Origin: Peptococcaceae bacterium UBA6116
Lineage (GTDB): Bacteria > Bacillota > Desulfitobacteriia > Desulfitobacteriales > Syntrophobotulaceae
Direction: 5' to 3'
Assembly (NCBI GenBank): GCA_002423425.1
Contig: DIWC01000063.1
Location: 58,030 to 122,029, forward strand
Length of the DNA stretch: 64,000 bases
Shown here: one piece after another, positions 8,139-15,959 of the stretch
Layout: each line of letters opens with the position of its first letter
Numbering within the stretch: position 1 is the first letter of the stretch
Position numbers and translations under genes: made by a program
Notes under the pieces: generated by a model
Database searches by the model: none
What the model was told of the DNA's origin: nothing
Seen by the model: the letters and a program-made list of their open reading frames with translations, nothing else

Positions 8139-8309
8139 TTATTTTTCAATGATAGCACTAACAGGACAAGCATCGACACAAGCACCGCATTCCGCACAAG
8201 TATCGGTATCAATGACATATTTGCCATCACCTTCACTAATAGCCTCAACTGCACATTCTTCAACACAAGTGCCACAGCTTGTACAATCATCGGTAATTAA
8301 GTATGCCAT
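8139..8309 (-). CDS. 2[4Fe-4S] clostridial-type ferredoxin
   Basis: Low-potential electron carrier of 56 residues. Both cluster motifs are complete: C-x2-C-x2-C-x3-C at 9-19 and C-x2-C-x2-C-x3-C-P at 38-49. The start is ATG at 8309 (MAYLITDDC), preceded by GAGGAGG at good distance; the longer in-frame reading up to 8372 adds 21 residues unlike any ferredoxin and is rejected. Single-gene unit with its own terminator. Its redox partners are not in the window. Confidence 0.97.
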   Translation of the reverse strand: MAYLITDDCTSCGTCVEECAVEAISEGDGKYVIDTDTCAECGACVDACPVSAIIEK

Positions 8310-8407
8310 AACGTGAACCTCCTCTTCTCCCATTTCAAGTGAAACTATATCAAAGAGGAAAGAAAAAGGCAAGAGGTATTTTAAGTATTTATTGAGATAA
8401 TTTAAAC

Positions 8408-8572
8408 CTAGGATATTTTATCCGGCCGGTAGGGTACTTTATAGAGTCGTCTCATACAATATGAACAATACGGCAGAATACGATTACTGACATGATTACG
8501 GCGAAAAACAACTCTGGAAATATCATTGTGTTCATGCCCACAGGAACGACACTTTTCAATCAAAAAATCCAT
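8408..8572 (-). CDS. Small zinc-ribbon-like protein (C-x2-C ... C-x2-C)
   Basis: A 54-codon frame with two cysteine pairs, CRSC at 8-11 and CSYC at 36-39, spaced like a treble-clef zinc ribbon, with several Arg and His residues between (VVFRRNHVSNRI). The protein is basic and may bind nucleic acid or protein. An ATG at 8572 has GGGAG immediately before it, too close; the in-frame TTG at 8563 lies about nine bases beyond the same Shine-Dalgarno and may be the true start. I do not recognise the family. The cysteine spacing and length recall the small protein at 15760-15951. It stands alone between ferredoxin and the PHP gene. Confidence 0.6.
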   Translation of the reverse strand: MDFLIEKCRSCGHEHNDISRVVFRRNHVSNRILPYCSYCMRRLYKVPYRPDKIS

Positions 8573-8678
8573 CTCCCAATTGTGTTATTGTGAACAAACT
8601 TTTAAAAAAGAAAAACTCATTTTAATAATTTTATTACTTATTTGTTATTATTGGACAAATTAAATAATTTTAAACATC

Positions 8679-9437
8679 CTAAAGTTTAATTATTTCTTGG
8701 TTACGTCTTGTAAAGCTGACTATTTCTTGAACACCAAGAGTTTTTAATATTTGACAAGCTTCTTGAATATCCCGTCCTACAACTGCCGCTTCATGCGCAT
8801 CAGAGCCCAAAGTAAAAGGTATCTCCATCTTGCCGATTAATTCGATAAGCTTTTGTTCAGGGTAATATTCCTGAACCGGTTTATACCTCCCATTGGTGTT
8901 GATTTCTATTGCTAAACCGCAATCTTTAACAGCTTCCAAAGCCCGTGCCGCTAGAATTCTCACATCAGTTTTCGGGCGAACGTTAAAAATCTTAATTAAA
9001 TCGAAATGACCAATAATATTAAAAAGCCCACTGGCCGCTGCTTTTTCTACAAGCTTAAAATAGGCTGAATACAAATCATCCGGCTCCCATTGCCGATGAT
9101 TTGTTTCTTCCTCGGGATAATCAAAGAACCAACCTCCTAATTGGTGTACCGAACCAATTACATAATCAAACGGGAAGTCAGTCAGCATTTTAGATATTTG
9201 ATTTTCTCTTCCTTCTTGGTAATCAACTTCCAGCCCCACCCTAACCTGCAATTCGGGGTACTCCAGAGCGATCTCTCTTAGAAGATTAAGTTTCAGTTTT
9301 TCCCAGTACATATCGTGATCGGCAAACCCTATTTGTTTAAGATTCTTATTTTTCGCCTGTTTGAGAAATGCTCGAATGTTGCTTTTTGTCGCTTCACGGT
9401 CTAAGTGGCCTAAGAGGTGCACATGTAAATCCAACAT
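8679..9437 (-). CDS. PHP-domain phosphoesterase, histidinol-phosphatase (HisJ) family
   Basis: Metal-dependent phosphoesterase of the PHP superfamily, 252 residues. Metal ligands visible: H-x-H at 5 and 7, FADHD at 38-42, an acidic GLEVDY motif near 73-78, IGSVHQLGG near 96, IIGHFD near 142, EINTNGRY near 181, and SDAH near 215. This is the set found in K/HisJ-type histidinol-phosphate phosphatases, but many paralogues act on other phosphates, and no histidine biosynthesis gene is near, so the substrate is left open. The start is ATG at 9437 behind AAGGGGA. Confidence 0.88.
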   Translation of the reverse strand: MLDLHVHLLGHLDREATKSNIRAFLKQAKNKNLKQIGFADHDMYWEKLKLNLLREIALEYPELQVRVGLEVDYQEGRENQISKMLTDFPFDYVIGSVHQLGGWFFDYPEEETNHRQWEPDDLYSAYFKLVEKAAASGLFNIIGHFDLIKIFNVRPKTDVRILAARALEAVKDCGLAIEINTNGRYKPVQEYYPEQKLIELIGKMEIPFTLGSDAHEAAVVGRDIQEACQILKTLGVQEIVSFTRRNQEIIKL

Positions 9438-9627
9438 TTTAATCCCCTTTACCTCTACCTTCTTTAAATCTATTGAAAAACTTCTTAACCACTATTTCTC
9501 CGGAAAAATCACAAGATCCTCCTCCTGACATTAGATAAAACAAAAATTGAATATTTCTGTAATATTAGGGAAACACTCTTAATAGTTTCACATTTTCCAA
9601 TTTTATCCCCACTCCTCTCTTTTTCTT

Positions 9628-9657
9628 AACTTGCGGATATAAGCCGCAAGTTTTTTT
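9628..9657 (+). terminator. Orphan plus-strand terminator in leader region
   Basis: AACTTGCGG pairs with CCGCAAGTT (9 bp, 7-nt loop) and runs into seven T residues on the plus strand. No plus-strand gene precedes it within 9 kb, so it should end either a short untranslated RNA or an attenuated leader of the transporter gene 100 bp downstream. Confidence 0.7.
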
Positions 9658-9706
9658 GTTAAATACTTGTTTGGTCTTAGTCGTCTTGCCCGTTAATAGA
9701 CTTAAC

Positions 9707-9733
9707 TAACCGGCTTAACAAAACAGCCGGTTA
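9707..9733 (+). promoter_or_regulatory. Leader hairpin before transporter gene
   Basis: TAACCGGCT and AGCCGGTTA form a 9-bp stem with a 9-nt loop, 13 bases before the AAAGGAG of the transporter at 9746. It could modulate translation or be paired with the upstream terminator in an attenuation system. Seen as an inverted repeat only. Confidence 0.4.
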
Positions 9734-9758
9734 AAGATCTATTAAAGGAGCAATTCTG

Positions 9759-10676
9759 ATGTTTAAGCCCCTTTTCTTTACTGTTACCGGTATAATACTG
9801 CTTCTCGCAGGTATGAACTTCCTGAGAGAAGGCCTCAAAAAATTTGCCGGTTCTTATTTCCAAGAAATCTTACATAAACTAACCGTCACTTCAGGTAAAG
9901 GGTTTATTAGCGGCATAGTAGTCACTGCTTTTCTTCAATCCAGTACTGCTCTTACGGTTATGGCAGTATCCTTAGTCGATGCCGAACTGATATGTTTCGA
10001 AAATACCTTAGGACTAATCTTAGGCAGCAACATTGGCTCTACCCTTACTTCGCAGCTTATGGCTTTTCCTTTGGACAAAATTTCAATCTGGCTTATTGTC
10101 ATTGGATCAGCAGGCTTTGTGCTCATTAAAGTTCGAACAAGATTTTTACTATTGTCACTGGCCGGAATAGGGGTAATGTTCTTCTCTCTGTCGCTGTTGG
10201 AAGCTGCTATGATCCCGATAACCGGTATGTCTTGGGTCCAAAACAGTCTGCATTCATTACACAGCAACCATTTTTATTGTATTTTAGCCGGTACTTTTTT
10301 TTCAGCCTTACTGCATTCTTCCAGCGCTGCAACCGGAATAGCTATGGTCTTAACAGAAGAAGGCTGGCTTAGTTTGCCCGCCTCCTTTGCTTTTATTCTT
10401 GGCGCTAATATTGGAACCTGTTTTACGGCCCTAATTGTCTCGTTTTTTGCCTCAAGGTCGGCTCAAAAAGTGGCGATTTTTCATGTTCTTATCAATGTCT
10501 TTGGAGTTATTGTCTTCTACCCTTTTCTCTCACCTTTTACCAAAATAATAACTCTCCTTGGGGATAACCTTAGCAGGCAAGTAGCCAATACCCATACTTT
10601 TTTCAATCTGGCCTCATCTTTATTGGTTCTTCCTTTATTACCTTTAGTAATTCGCCTTTTAAATAGGTTAAGATAG
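9759..10676 (+). CDS. Na/Pi-cotransporter family membrane protein
   Basis: Polytopic membrane protein of 305 residues with two Na_Pi_cotrans repeats. Each repeat shows the family signature: QSSTALTVMAVSLV with LGSNIGSTLT (about 60-110), and HSSSAATGIAMVL with LGANIGTCFT (about 185-230). These Ser-rich re-entrant loops carry sodium and phosphate in NptA/SLC34 proteins. The C-terminal PhoU-like domain found in many bacterial homologues is missing; this is the short form. The start is ATG at 9759 with AAAGGAG. Its end overlaps the convergent DUF342 gene by 9 bp. Substrate not provable from sequence. Confidence 0.88.
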   Translation: MFKPLFFTVTGIILLLAGMNFLREGLKKFAGSYFQEILHKLTVTSGKGFISGIVVTAFLQSSTALTVMAVSLVDAELICFENTLGLILGSNIGSTLTSQLMAFPLDKISIWLIVIGSAGFVLIKVRTRFLLLSLAGIGVMFFSLSLLEAAMIPITGMSWVQNSLHSLHSNHFYCILAGTFFSALLHSSSAATGIAMVLTEEGWLSLPASFAFILGANIGTCFTALIVSFFASRSAQKVAIFHVLINVFGVIVFYPFLSPFTKIITLLGDNLSRQVANTHTFFNLASSLLVLPLLPLVIRLLNRLR

Positions 10677-12596
10677 TACGTCCCACTTAAGTTTTTCAAC
10701 CTTTAATAAGCCCTTATCTCTGTAAATATCCAGCTTTTGAACATTTTCATCAATTCGGATAATTTCTTTGCCAACATAGATTTTTACGTTGGAATGACAA
10801 TACTCTATCGTCAGTCTGCTATTTTTTTCTGCTCTGACTGTCGTAGCGCTCACCGCTGAACCTCCGAGCTCCCAAATATAAATATCACCGCTGCCAATCA
10901 ATTCTCCGCCGCGACAAACACCATGAATTTTGGTATTGCCTCCGACCTTGATAACTGAATTATAAATTCCTTTGCTGCAGATAAAGTCTCCGGCACAACT
11001 TATTTCCGAATTTTGAACATAAGCAGTGTCACAAACAACAGTAGATGGAATAAGATTCTCTTTAGATATGAGAAAATTACTTATTATTTTTAAAGTGCTT
11101 TTTAAATAAGAAAGGCTTTTGAGTTGAAGTGGGCCAATACCGACGAGGAAATGTTTAATCGTTCTAACTGCTACTTCAAGTTCTTCCGAGATTAGCTCCG
11201 GATCTTTATAGGAAAAAAGTTTTTCTATTTCTTCTGCTTTTTTTGGCAGCTCTGGAAATTTCTTTTCCAAAATGATCTTTAGCACTGGACCGACATTAGA
11301 GTTTTTTGAAACCTCTTGGACTTGTTCGACTTGAGTAATACACAGGCTCAGTTCCTCGTTGATATCCTGTAATTCCTTAAATAGAAGACTACGAAAAACA
11401 TGTTTTTCCCCAATAATTATTTTACTGGCAATAATATTTTTATGTATTTTAAAACCTGTTTCGGCTTTGATCTCCGCACTTGATATTGCCCCCCGGATTT
11501 GAATTTTTCCACCTGAATACACGTATAATCCATCATTAACACTGCCGCCAATCAATACGTCTCCGGGAAAATTGATACTTCCTATGGATAGGTCAACATC
11601 TCTATTGACCATATAGGCATTATCCACCTGATAACTGTAAGTTTCCAGGCGGATAGGAATGCCCGCACAAAAAGCTTTAATCTCCAAGCCATCTTCAGAT
11701 AAATATACATTATTTTTAAGTTTAAAATTAAAATCCTTAAGCTTCTCTACAGAAATGACCGCCCCAAAAATATTCATTCCCGGAATTCCTTCTTGTCCAG
11801 GAATTTTTCTGGCCAATATTTCATCTTTTTCACAGACTCTTAATTTACACGCGAAATAATCTATCTTTCCTTCGAACTTCTCATCTTCAGGAATAGGTTC
11901 CCCAATAAAATCAATAAGTTCAGGCTGAATAGTCTGAACCGGAGGTGTATACTCAGCAACAACTATTTCACTTATGCCGTCTACAGTCAAAAAATCGGCC
12001 CACACATTGGATTTAATACCAAAGATAATCTTTTTTTCTGCTAGTTCATTTTGCAAATCCTTTTCTTTTTCTATATCAACTGAATCAGGTAAAGATTCCC
12101 AAATCACATATTTTTCGAGATCAAGTCTTGTCACCTCCGGAATCTCATCGCACAGAATATGCCGACCTGTGTGCTGATACGTAACTTTGGCGACAGCCTT
12201 CGAGCCATCAGGCCAAACCTGAATATCCCATGTAAACACTCCTTGCTTACCTTCAGGCAGGAACTCAAAAGCACTCCCTGGCTGAACATCGTATTCGTGC
12301 TTTATTTCTTCTCCCGCATATATTAATTTACCTGCCACAGGAAAAGGTATTATCTTTTCTACTGTTTTGCCGGGTATTATCAAATACTTATTACCGTCCC
12401 AAGAAATTGTTGTCTTATCCAAAAAAATGTTTTCCGCATCATCCCTCAAAATAACTTTAACCTTCCAACTGCGGTTAAGCATACCAGCCTTTTCTATTAC
12501 CTCAATTTCAAGCTGCTCCGGTAAACATAACCATTCAGCAGAAATTTGACTGCGGATCGACTCCAGGGATTTACCCACGGTAATGATCTCCCTCAT
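10668..12596 (-). CDS. FapA/DUF342 family polymerised beta-helix protein
   Basis: A 642-residue protein of the FapA (DUF342) family, formerly called flagellar assembly protein A. The middle and C-terminal parts show the right-handed beta-helix pattern (NRDVDLSIGSINFPGDVLIGGSV near 333-355, and later GDFICSKGIYNSVIKVGG). A coiled-coil insert of mostly charged residues lies around 405-490. The N-terminal 250 residues hold a degenerate repeat domain. DUF342 proteins are cytosolic and occur widely with motility or sporulation genes, but the role is not settled. Start: ATG at 12596 behind GAAGGAG. Its leader has an inverted repeat that shares an octamer with the cheA leader. Confidence 0.87.
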   Translation of the reverse strand: MREIITVGKSLESIRSQISAEWLCLPEQLEIEVIEKAGMLNRSWKVKVILRDDAENIFLDKTTISWDGNKYLIIPGKTVEKIIPFPVAGKLIYAGEEIKHEYDVQPGSAFEFLPEGKQGVFTWDIQVWPDGSKAVAKVTYQHTGRHILCDEIPEVTRLDLEKYVIWESLPDSVDIEKEKDLQNELAEKKIIFGIKSNVWADFLTVDGISEIVVAEYTPPVQTIQPELIDFIGEPIPEDEKFEGKIDYFACKLRVCEKDEILARKIPGQEGIPGMNIFGAVISVEKLKDFNFKLKNNVYLSEDGLEIKAFCAGIPIRLETYSYQVDNAYMVNRDVDLSIGSINFPGDVLIGGSVNDGLYVYSGGKIQIRGAISSAEIKAETGFKIHKNIIASKIIIGEKHVFRSLLFKELQDINEELSLCITQVEQVQEVSKNSNVGPVLKIILEKKFPELPKKAEEIEKLFSYKDPELISEELEVAVRTIKHFLVGIGPLQLKSLSYLKSTLKIISNFLISKENLIPSTVVCDTAYVQNSEISCAGDFICSKGIYNSVIKVGGNTKIHGVCRGGELIGSGDIYIWELGGSAVSATTVRAEKNSRLTIEYCHSNVKIYVGKEIIRIDENVQKLDIYRDKGLLKVEKLKWDVLS

Positions 12597-12642
12597 TTTC
12601 TTTTCTCCTTCGTATTTTTTTATCTCAAGAAAGAAAATAGGT

Positions 12643-12656
12643 CCATAGTCCTATGG
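12643..12656. repeat. Short inverted repeat in the DUF342 gene leader
   Basis: CCATAG-TC-CTATGG lies 47 bp upstream of the DUF342 start, in a very AT-rich 230-bp gap that holds no gene. The 2-bp spacing suits a dimeric DNA-binding protein better than an RNA hairpin. The octamer ATAGGACT within it (minus strand) recurs in the cheA leader. Confidence 0.5.
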
Positions 12657-12826
12657 TTGTAAAGAAAATCGTTTTTTTGTCTATAATTCTTATATTTATA
12701 TCTCTATATATAGAAAAAACTATATCATATTTACAAAACACAATATAATTTATTTCTATTTTAATCATTATTATATCTTTTGTCTATATATTGGAAATAA
12801 TTAATATTACTTCGACGAGTATAATA

Positions 12827-13969
12827 TTATTTAATAATTATTTCAATACTCGGTTTATCATTATCCTGACTCTTAATTTTATTCTGACCGGTATTAGTTT
12901 GTCCTGATTTCGAATTAGTTGTTCCCTCAGGAGTGGCATTTTGAAGACTTCCATTCGGATCACCGGAGTTCCCCGGAACAGTAATATGCGCTTTAATTTC
13001 AGAGTCCAACAAATCGATTATCGTATTATCAATAACTTTATCTGTTGTAATTCCTAACAGGAGGTTTTGGGCTACTTCTTTAGTATTATGTCTGTTTACT
13101 TCCCAATAACTTATGTTATCGAGATACAAGCCATATCCGGGCAAAGTCTGGGTTACAATATTTGAGCTGTCGAAAGATGCTACAACTCCAGATAATTTAA
13201 AGAGATCAACCAGTTTTAAATCCGTTTCTACGGCATTCATCAATTGAGGGATTAATTTGGGCAGTTTGGTTATTGTTCTGGCCTGAAGCATTTCCTTGGC
13301 CACAGCAGTAAGCACTTTTTGTTGTCTCGCAGTTCGTCCGATATCAGCCGTTATGTCATGACGGAAACGGGCGTATTGAAGAGCCCTCGTACCATTTAAT
13401 TTTTGTACTCCGGCTTTAAGATTAATATAGCCGTCAACCTTATCTCCTGTTTCCCAATACATATTTTTTTCCACATTTACCGTAATTCCGCCTAAGGTAT
13501 CTATAATATCTTTAAACCCGTCAAAATTGGTAAGTATATAACCATTCAAAGGAATACCCGTTAACTCGATCACTTGCTTTTCCAACTCTGGGATTCCTCT
13601 CAGCATGGGTACAGCATTAATCTTGACAAAACTTTTGGATCCCGAAAGCGTTACTCTTGTATCTCTTGGAATGGACAATAAAGAAATAAGTTTTGTATCA
13701 GGATCGAAGTTCGCTACAACTAAGGAATCAGAATTATAAGAGCTTTCTCCAGGTCTTTTGTCAGTCCCGATCAAGAGAAAACTTACTCTCTTTTCTAAAT
13801 CGGCAGCACTTTCAAAGTTATATAATAGACCCTCCTTGTCATTGTTGCCGGAACCAAAGTAAACATAGCCAAACGCTGCGCTCCCTGTAATGATACCTGC
13901 CAACAGCATGGCTATTATAATTATTACTTTTCGTTTTTTAGAATTTCCCCGCAATTCAGCCCACTCCAT
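12827..13969 (-). CDS. LytR-CpsA-Psr (LCP) family wall polymer ligase
   Basis: Membrane-anchored phosphotransferase family that attaches teichoic acid or other glycopolymers to peptidoglycan. The 380 residues have a basic N-terminus (KKRK), one membrane segment at about 15-35, and the LCP domain with DSLVVANFDP (about 81-90), the arginine motif SIPRDTRV (about 99-106), LNGTRALQYARFRHD (about 184-197) and RQQKVL. The C-terminal 80 residues are a low-complexity, Gly/Ser/Asn-rich tail. Single gene; the exact polymer is unknown. Confidence 0.94.
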   Translation of the reverse strand: MEWAELRGNSKKRKVIIIIAMLLAGIITGSAAFGYVYFGSGNNDKEGLLYNFESAADLEKRVSFLLIGTDKRPGESSYNSDSLVVANFDPDTKLISLLSIPRDTRVTLSGSKSFVKINAVPMLRGIPELEKQVIELTGIPLNGYILTNFDGFKDIIDTLGGITVNVEKNMYWETGDKVDGYINLKAGVQKLNGTRALQYARFRHDITADIGRTARQQKVLTAVAKEMLQARTITKLPKLIPQLMNAVETDLKLVDLFKLSGVVASFDSSNIVTQTLPGYGLYLDNISYWEVNRHNTKEVAQNLLLGITTDKVIDNTIIDLLDSEIKAHITVPGNSGDPNGSLQNATPEGTTNSKSGQTNTGQNKIKSQDNDKPSIEIIIK

Positions 13970-14067
13970 TATGATTTTTGCGTTATTTTATTCTTAATCT
14001 ATTCTTCCCGCATGACCAAAATATACTCTGCCAATTATTTGGAAAAAGGTTTTACACAACAAATAAT

Positions 14068-14090
14068 AATCCCCAGGAATGTCCTGGGAA
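14068..14090 (-). terminator. Intrinsic terminator of selA
   Basis: CCCAGGA and TCCTGGG form a 7-bp stem with a 3-nt loop; on the minus strand it is followed by GATTATTATTTG, a moderate U tract. It lies 21 bp after the selA stop. Confidence 0.65.
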
Positions 14091-14110
14091 ATATTTAGAT
14101 AATATATCTA

Positions 14111-15616
14111 TTATTCTTTACCAAATTGCAAAGTTTGATTCCTTTCAGCAATAATAGCACCAACATTTACCCCATTCAATTTAAGATTGTAATTATGCCA
14201 TTCTTTAAGCCGGGTAACTATTTCCTCTTCATCCTCAGGCAACAGAGTCCTAGGGTCGAAAAGGATTTTTTCCTTAAATATTCTGGCGAGAATAGGGACT
14301 CTACCCTGACGAAGAAAACGTTCCAACTCATTATTAGAACCACATTTGGTCTTAACTGCACAGACAACAGTAGGCAGCATGGCTGTCGGAAAAGTGCCGC
14401 CGCCGACACAAGAAGTGCTATCTAGTATATCCGACTCCAATGACGACATTGGGGAGATTTTCTTTTGAAGGCTTTGAGCCTCTATTCTAAGTTCATTTAT
14501 ATCTTTTGACAGGATTCGCCAGATAGGAATTTTTGTTATCTCTTTTTTTTGATATAAATATAAAGTTCCTATTAGTGCTGCCAACGTCAGTTTGTCGACG
14601 CGTATTGCCCGCGTGAGCTGATTTATTCTTAACTTTTCAATGAGATCCCTTTTGCCGACAATAATTCCGGCCTGCGGTCCGCCTAATAATTTGTCCCCAC
14701 TGAAAGTCACCAATGATACACCGGATTTTACTGCCTCTTGAATTGTCGGTTCCGGCGGGAGGCCAAACTCCGTTCCGTCCAGAAAACTACCGCTGCCAAG
14801 ATCCTCTACAACAGGTATTCCTGACTCATCTCCTAGTTGCACTAGTTCTTTGACCGAAACAGAATGTTCAAAACCTTGGATTTTGTAATTACTTGTATGT
14901 ACTTTAAGAAACATTGCAGTGTTATCGTTAACAGCCATACTGTAATCCTTTAACCAAGTTTTATTCGTCGCTCCTACTTCGACCAGTCTTGCGCCTCCTG
15001 CCTTTAATACTTCAGGGATTCGGAAAGACCCGCCTACCTCGACAAGTTCTCCCCTTGATACAATTACTTCTTTTTGGTTGGCAAAGGTGTTCATAATCAA
15101 TAATATTGCTGCGGCATTATTGTTAACAACCAGTGACGCTTCAGCCCCAGTCAGCTCCTTAAGCAGCTCCTCTACATGACTATACCTTGATCCCCGATTC
15201 CCCGTTTCAATATCAAGTTCCAGATTACTGTAATGAACCGCCTGTTGAGCAACGTAATCCGCAACTTCAGGAGCGAGAATCGCTCGGCCGCAATTGGTAT
15301 GAAGAACCACTCCTGTAGCATTTATTACTCTTTTTAAAGTAACATTTAACCCCTTTAGTTCATTTAAAACCTCAGTTAAAAGCCAATTTCGAAACTCAAG
15401 CTTAAATTCATCAGGTTTATATTGCCAAAAAATTTTCTCTCTTGAATTACCCGGTTGTAAGATTTTTGCTCTGGCTTTATCTAAAATGTTTCTAACTGCC
15501 CAAGTAATCTCCTTGGCATTATAATATTCACTTATTTCACTAATCTCAGCAGCTTCGGCCACGACTTCATGAACTGCGGGAAGGAGGCGAAATTTAGCAG
15601 CCATATCATCTTCCAA
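14111..15616 (-). CDS. selA: L-seryl-tRNA(Sec) selenium transferase SelA
   Basis: PLP enzyme that converts Ser-tRNA(Sec) to Sec-tRNA(Sec) using selenophosphate, in the cytosol as a large homodecamer. The 501 residues include NATGVVLHTNCGRA (99-112), NNNAAAILL (165-173), SRGELVEVGGSFRIPEV (187-203), EVGATNKT (213-220), and the PLP lysine in FSGDKLLGGPQAG (Lys309). Start: TTG at 15616 has GAGGTG six bases upstream; an ATG four codons later (15604) is also possible and conforms to the usual MAAKFR-like start. The family mostly has L in LHTNLGRA, here C. selB, selC and selD are not adjacent. Confidence 0.96.
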   Translation of the reverse strand: MEDDMAAKFRLLPAVHEVVAEAAEISEISEYYNAKEITWAVRNILDKARAKILQPGNSREKIFWQYKPDEFKLEFRNWLLTEVLNELKGLNVTLKRVINATGVVLHTNCGRAILAPEVADYVAQQAVHYSNLELDIETGNRGSRYSHVEELLKELTGAEASLVVNNNAAAILLIMNTFANQKEVIVSRGELVEVGGSFRIPEVLKAGGARLVEVGATNKTWLKDYSMAVNDNTAMFLKVHTSNYKIQGFEHSVSVKELVQLGDESGIPVVEDLGSGSFLDGTEFGLPPEPTIQEAVKSGVSLVTFSGDKLLGGPQAGIIVGKRDLIEKLRINQLTRAIRVDKLTLAALIGTLYLYQKKEITKIPIWRILSKDINELRIEAQSLQKKISPMSSLESDILDSTSCVGGGTFPTAMLPTVVCAVKTKCGSNNELERFLRQGRVPILARIFKEKILFDPRTLLPEDEEEIVTRLKEWHNYNLKLNGVNVGAIIAERNQTLQFGKE

Positions 15617-15684
15617 CTAAAACACCTCAAATTCTTCATACTAAGACAAAATACCTGATTATAATTAGTAGTTTTTTTTAAGAT

Positions 15685-15712
15685 TTCGACACCGCATTTA
15701 GATTACTATATT
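15685..15712 (+). promoter_or_regulatory. Candidate sigma-A promoter for small CxxC protein
   Basis: TTCGAC and TATATT are separated by 16 bp, ending 47 bp before the ATG at 15760. It lies in the 143-bp divergent gap between selA and the small gene. Match to the primary sigma consensus is fair; no start site is proven. Confidence 0.45.
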
Positions 15713-15759
15713 ATTATGAAAGTCCCATCGGTATAGTAAGAGTTTAAGGAGAACGAATC

Positions 15760-15951
15760 ATGACTTCGTCGCGAGCAAGAATCTTAGAATTAGACAGATA
15801 TAAAAGCAAGAATGCACAGAAATGTATATTTTGCTATAGTTCGGAAGAACTCCGGCTTTTCAAAAAAAGAATAGTATGTCTTCACTGTCTAAAAAGTATT
15901 CGTTCCCTTTATTATGATGGTTTTTTCAATAAAATAAAAGGAGCTAATTAG
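15760..15951 (+). CDS. Small zinc-finger-like protein, Gin/CsfB-like cysteine pattern
   Basis: A 63-residue basic protein with two cysteine pairs, CIFC (22-25) and CLHC (40-43), parted by a stretch of mixed hydrophobic and basic residues (SSEELRLFKKRIV). The spacing resembles the sporulation anti-sigma-G factor Gin (CsfB), in which such pairs bind zinc, but the similarity is only in pattern and the identity is not proven. The Shine-Dalgarno AAGGAG is well placed. It runs opposite to selA, with its own candidate promoter, and ends inside a bidirectional terminator shared with mecA. Confidence 0.7.
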   Translation: MTSSRARILELDRYKSKNAQKCIFCYSSEELRLFKKRIVCLHCLKSIRSLYYDGFFNKIKGAN

Positions 15952-15959
15952 CTCCTTTT
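15936..15959. terminator. Bidirectional terminator holding two stop codons
   Basis: A perfect 24-bp palindrome centred between 15947 and 15948 (core GGAGCTAATTAGCTCC) with A and T runs on both sides. It contains the TAG of the small plus-strand gene (15949-15951) and the TAA of mecA (15948-15950); the two convergent genes overlap by 4 bp. Confidence 0.85.

Larger units (their letters stand above)
9438..9758. other. Divergent intergenic region with two hairpins
   Basis: This 321-bp gap separates the divergent PHP gene (minus) and the Na/Pi-type transporter (plus). It has a plus-strand terminator-like hairpin at 9628-9657 and a second hairpin at 9707-9733 just before the transporter ribosome binding site. 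I see no small gene and no riboswitch core I recognise. Confidence 0.6.

Noticed and set aside
8310..8372. N-terminal extension of the ferredoxin
   Set aside because: The extra 21 residues lack family similarity and the consensus Shine-Dalgarno lies just before the internal ATG at 8309.
12597..12826. Possible cyclic-di-GMP riboswitch before the DUF342 gene
   Set aside because: None of the conserved GEMM core blocks is present; only a 14-bp inverted repeat is seen.
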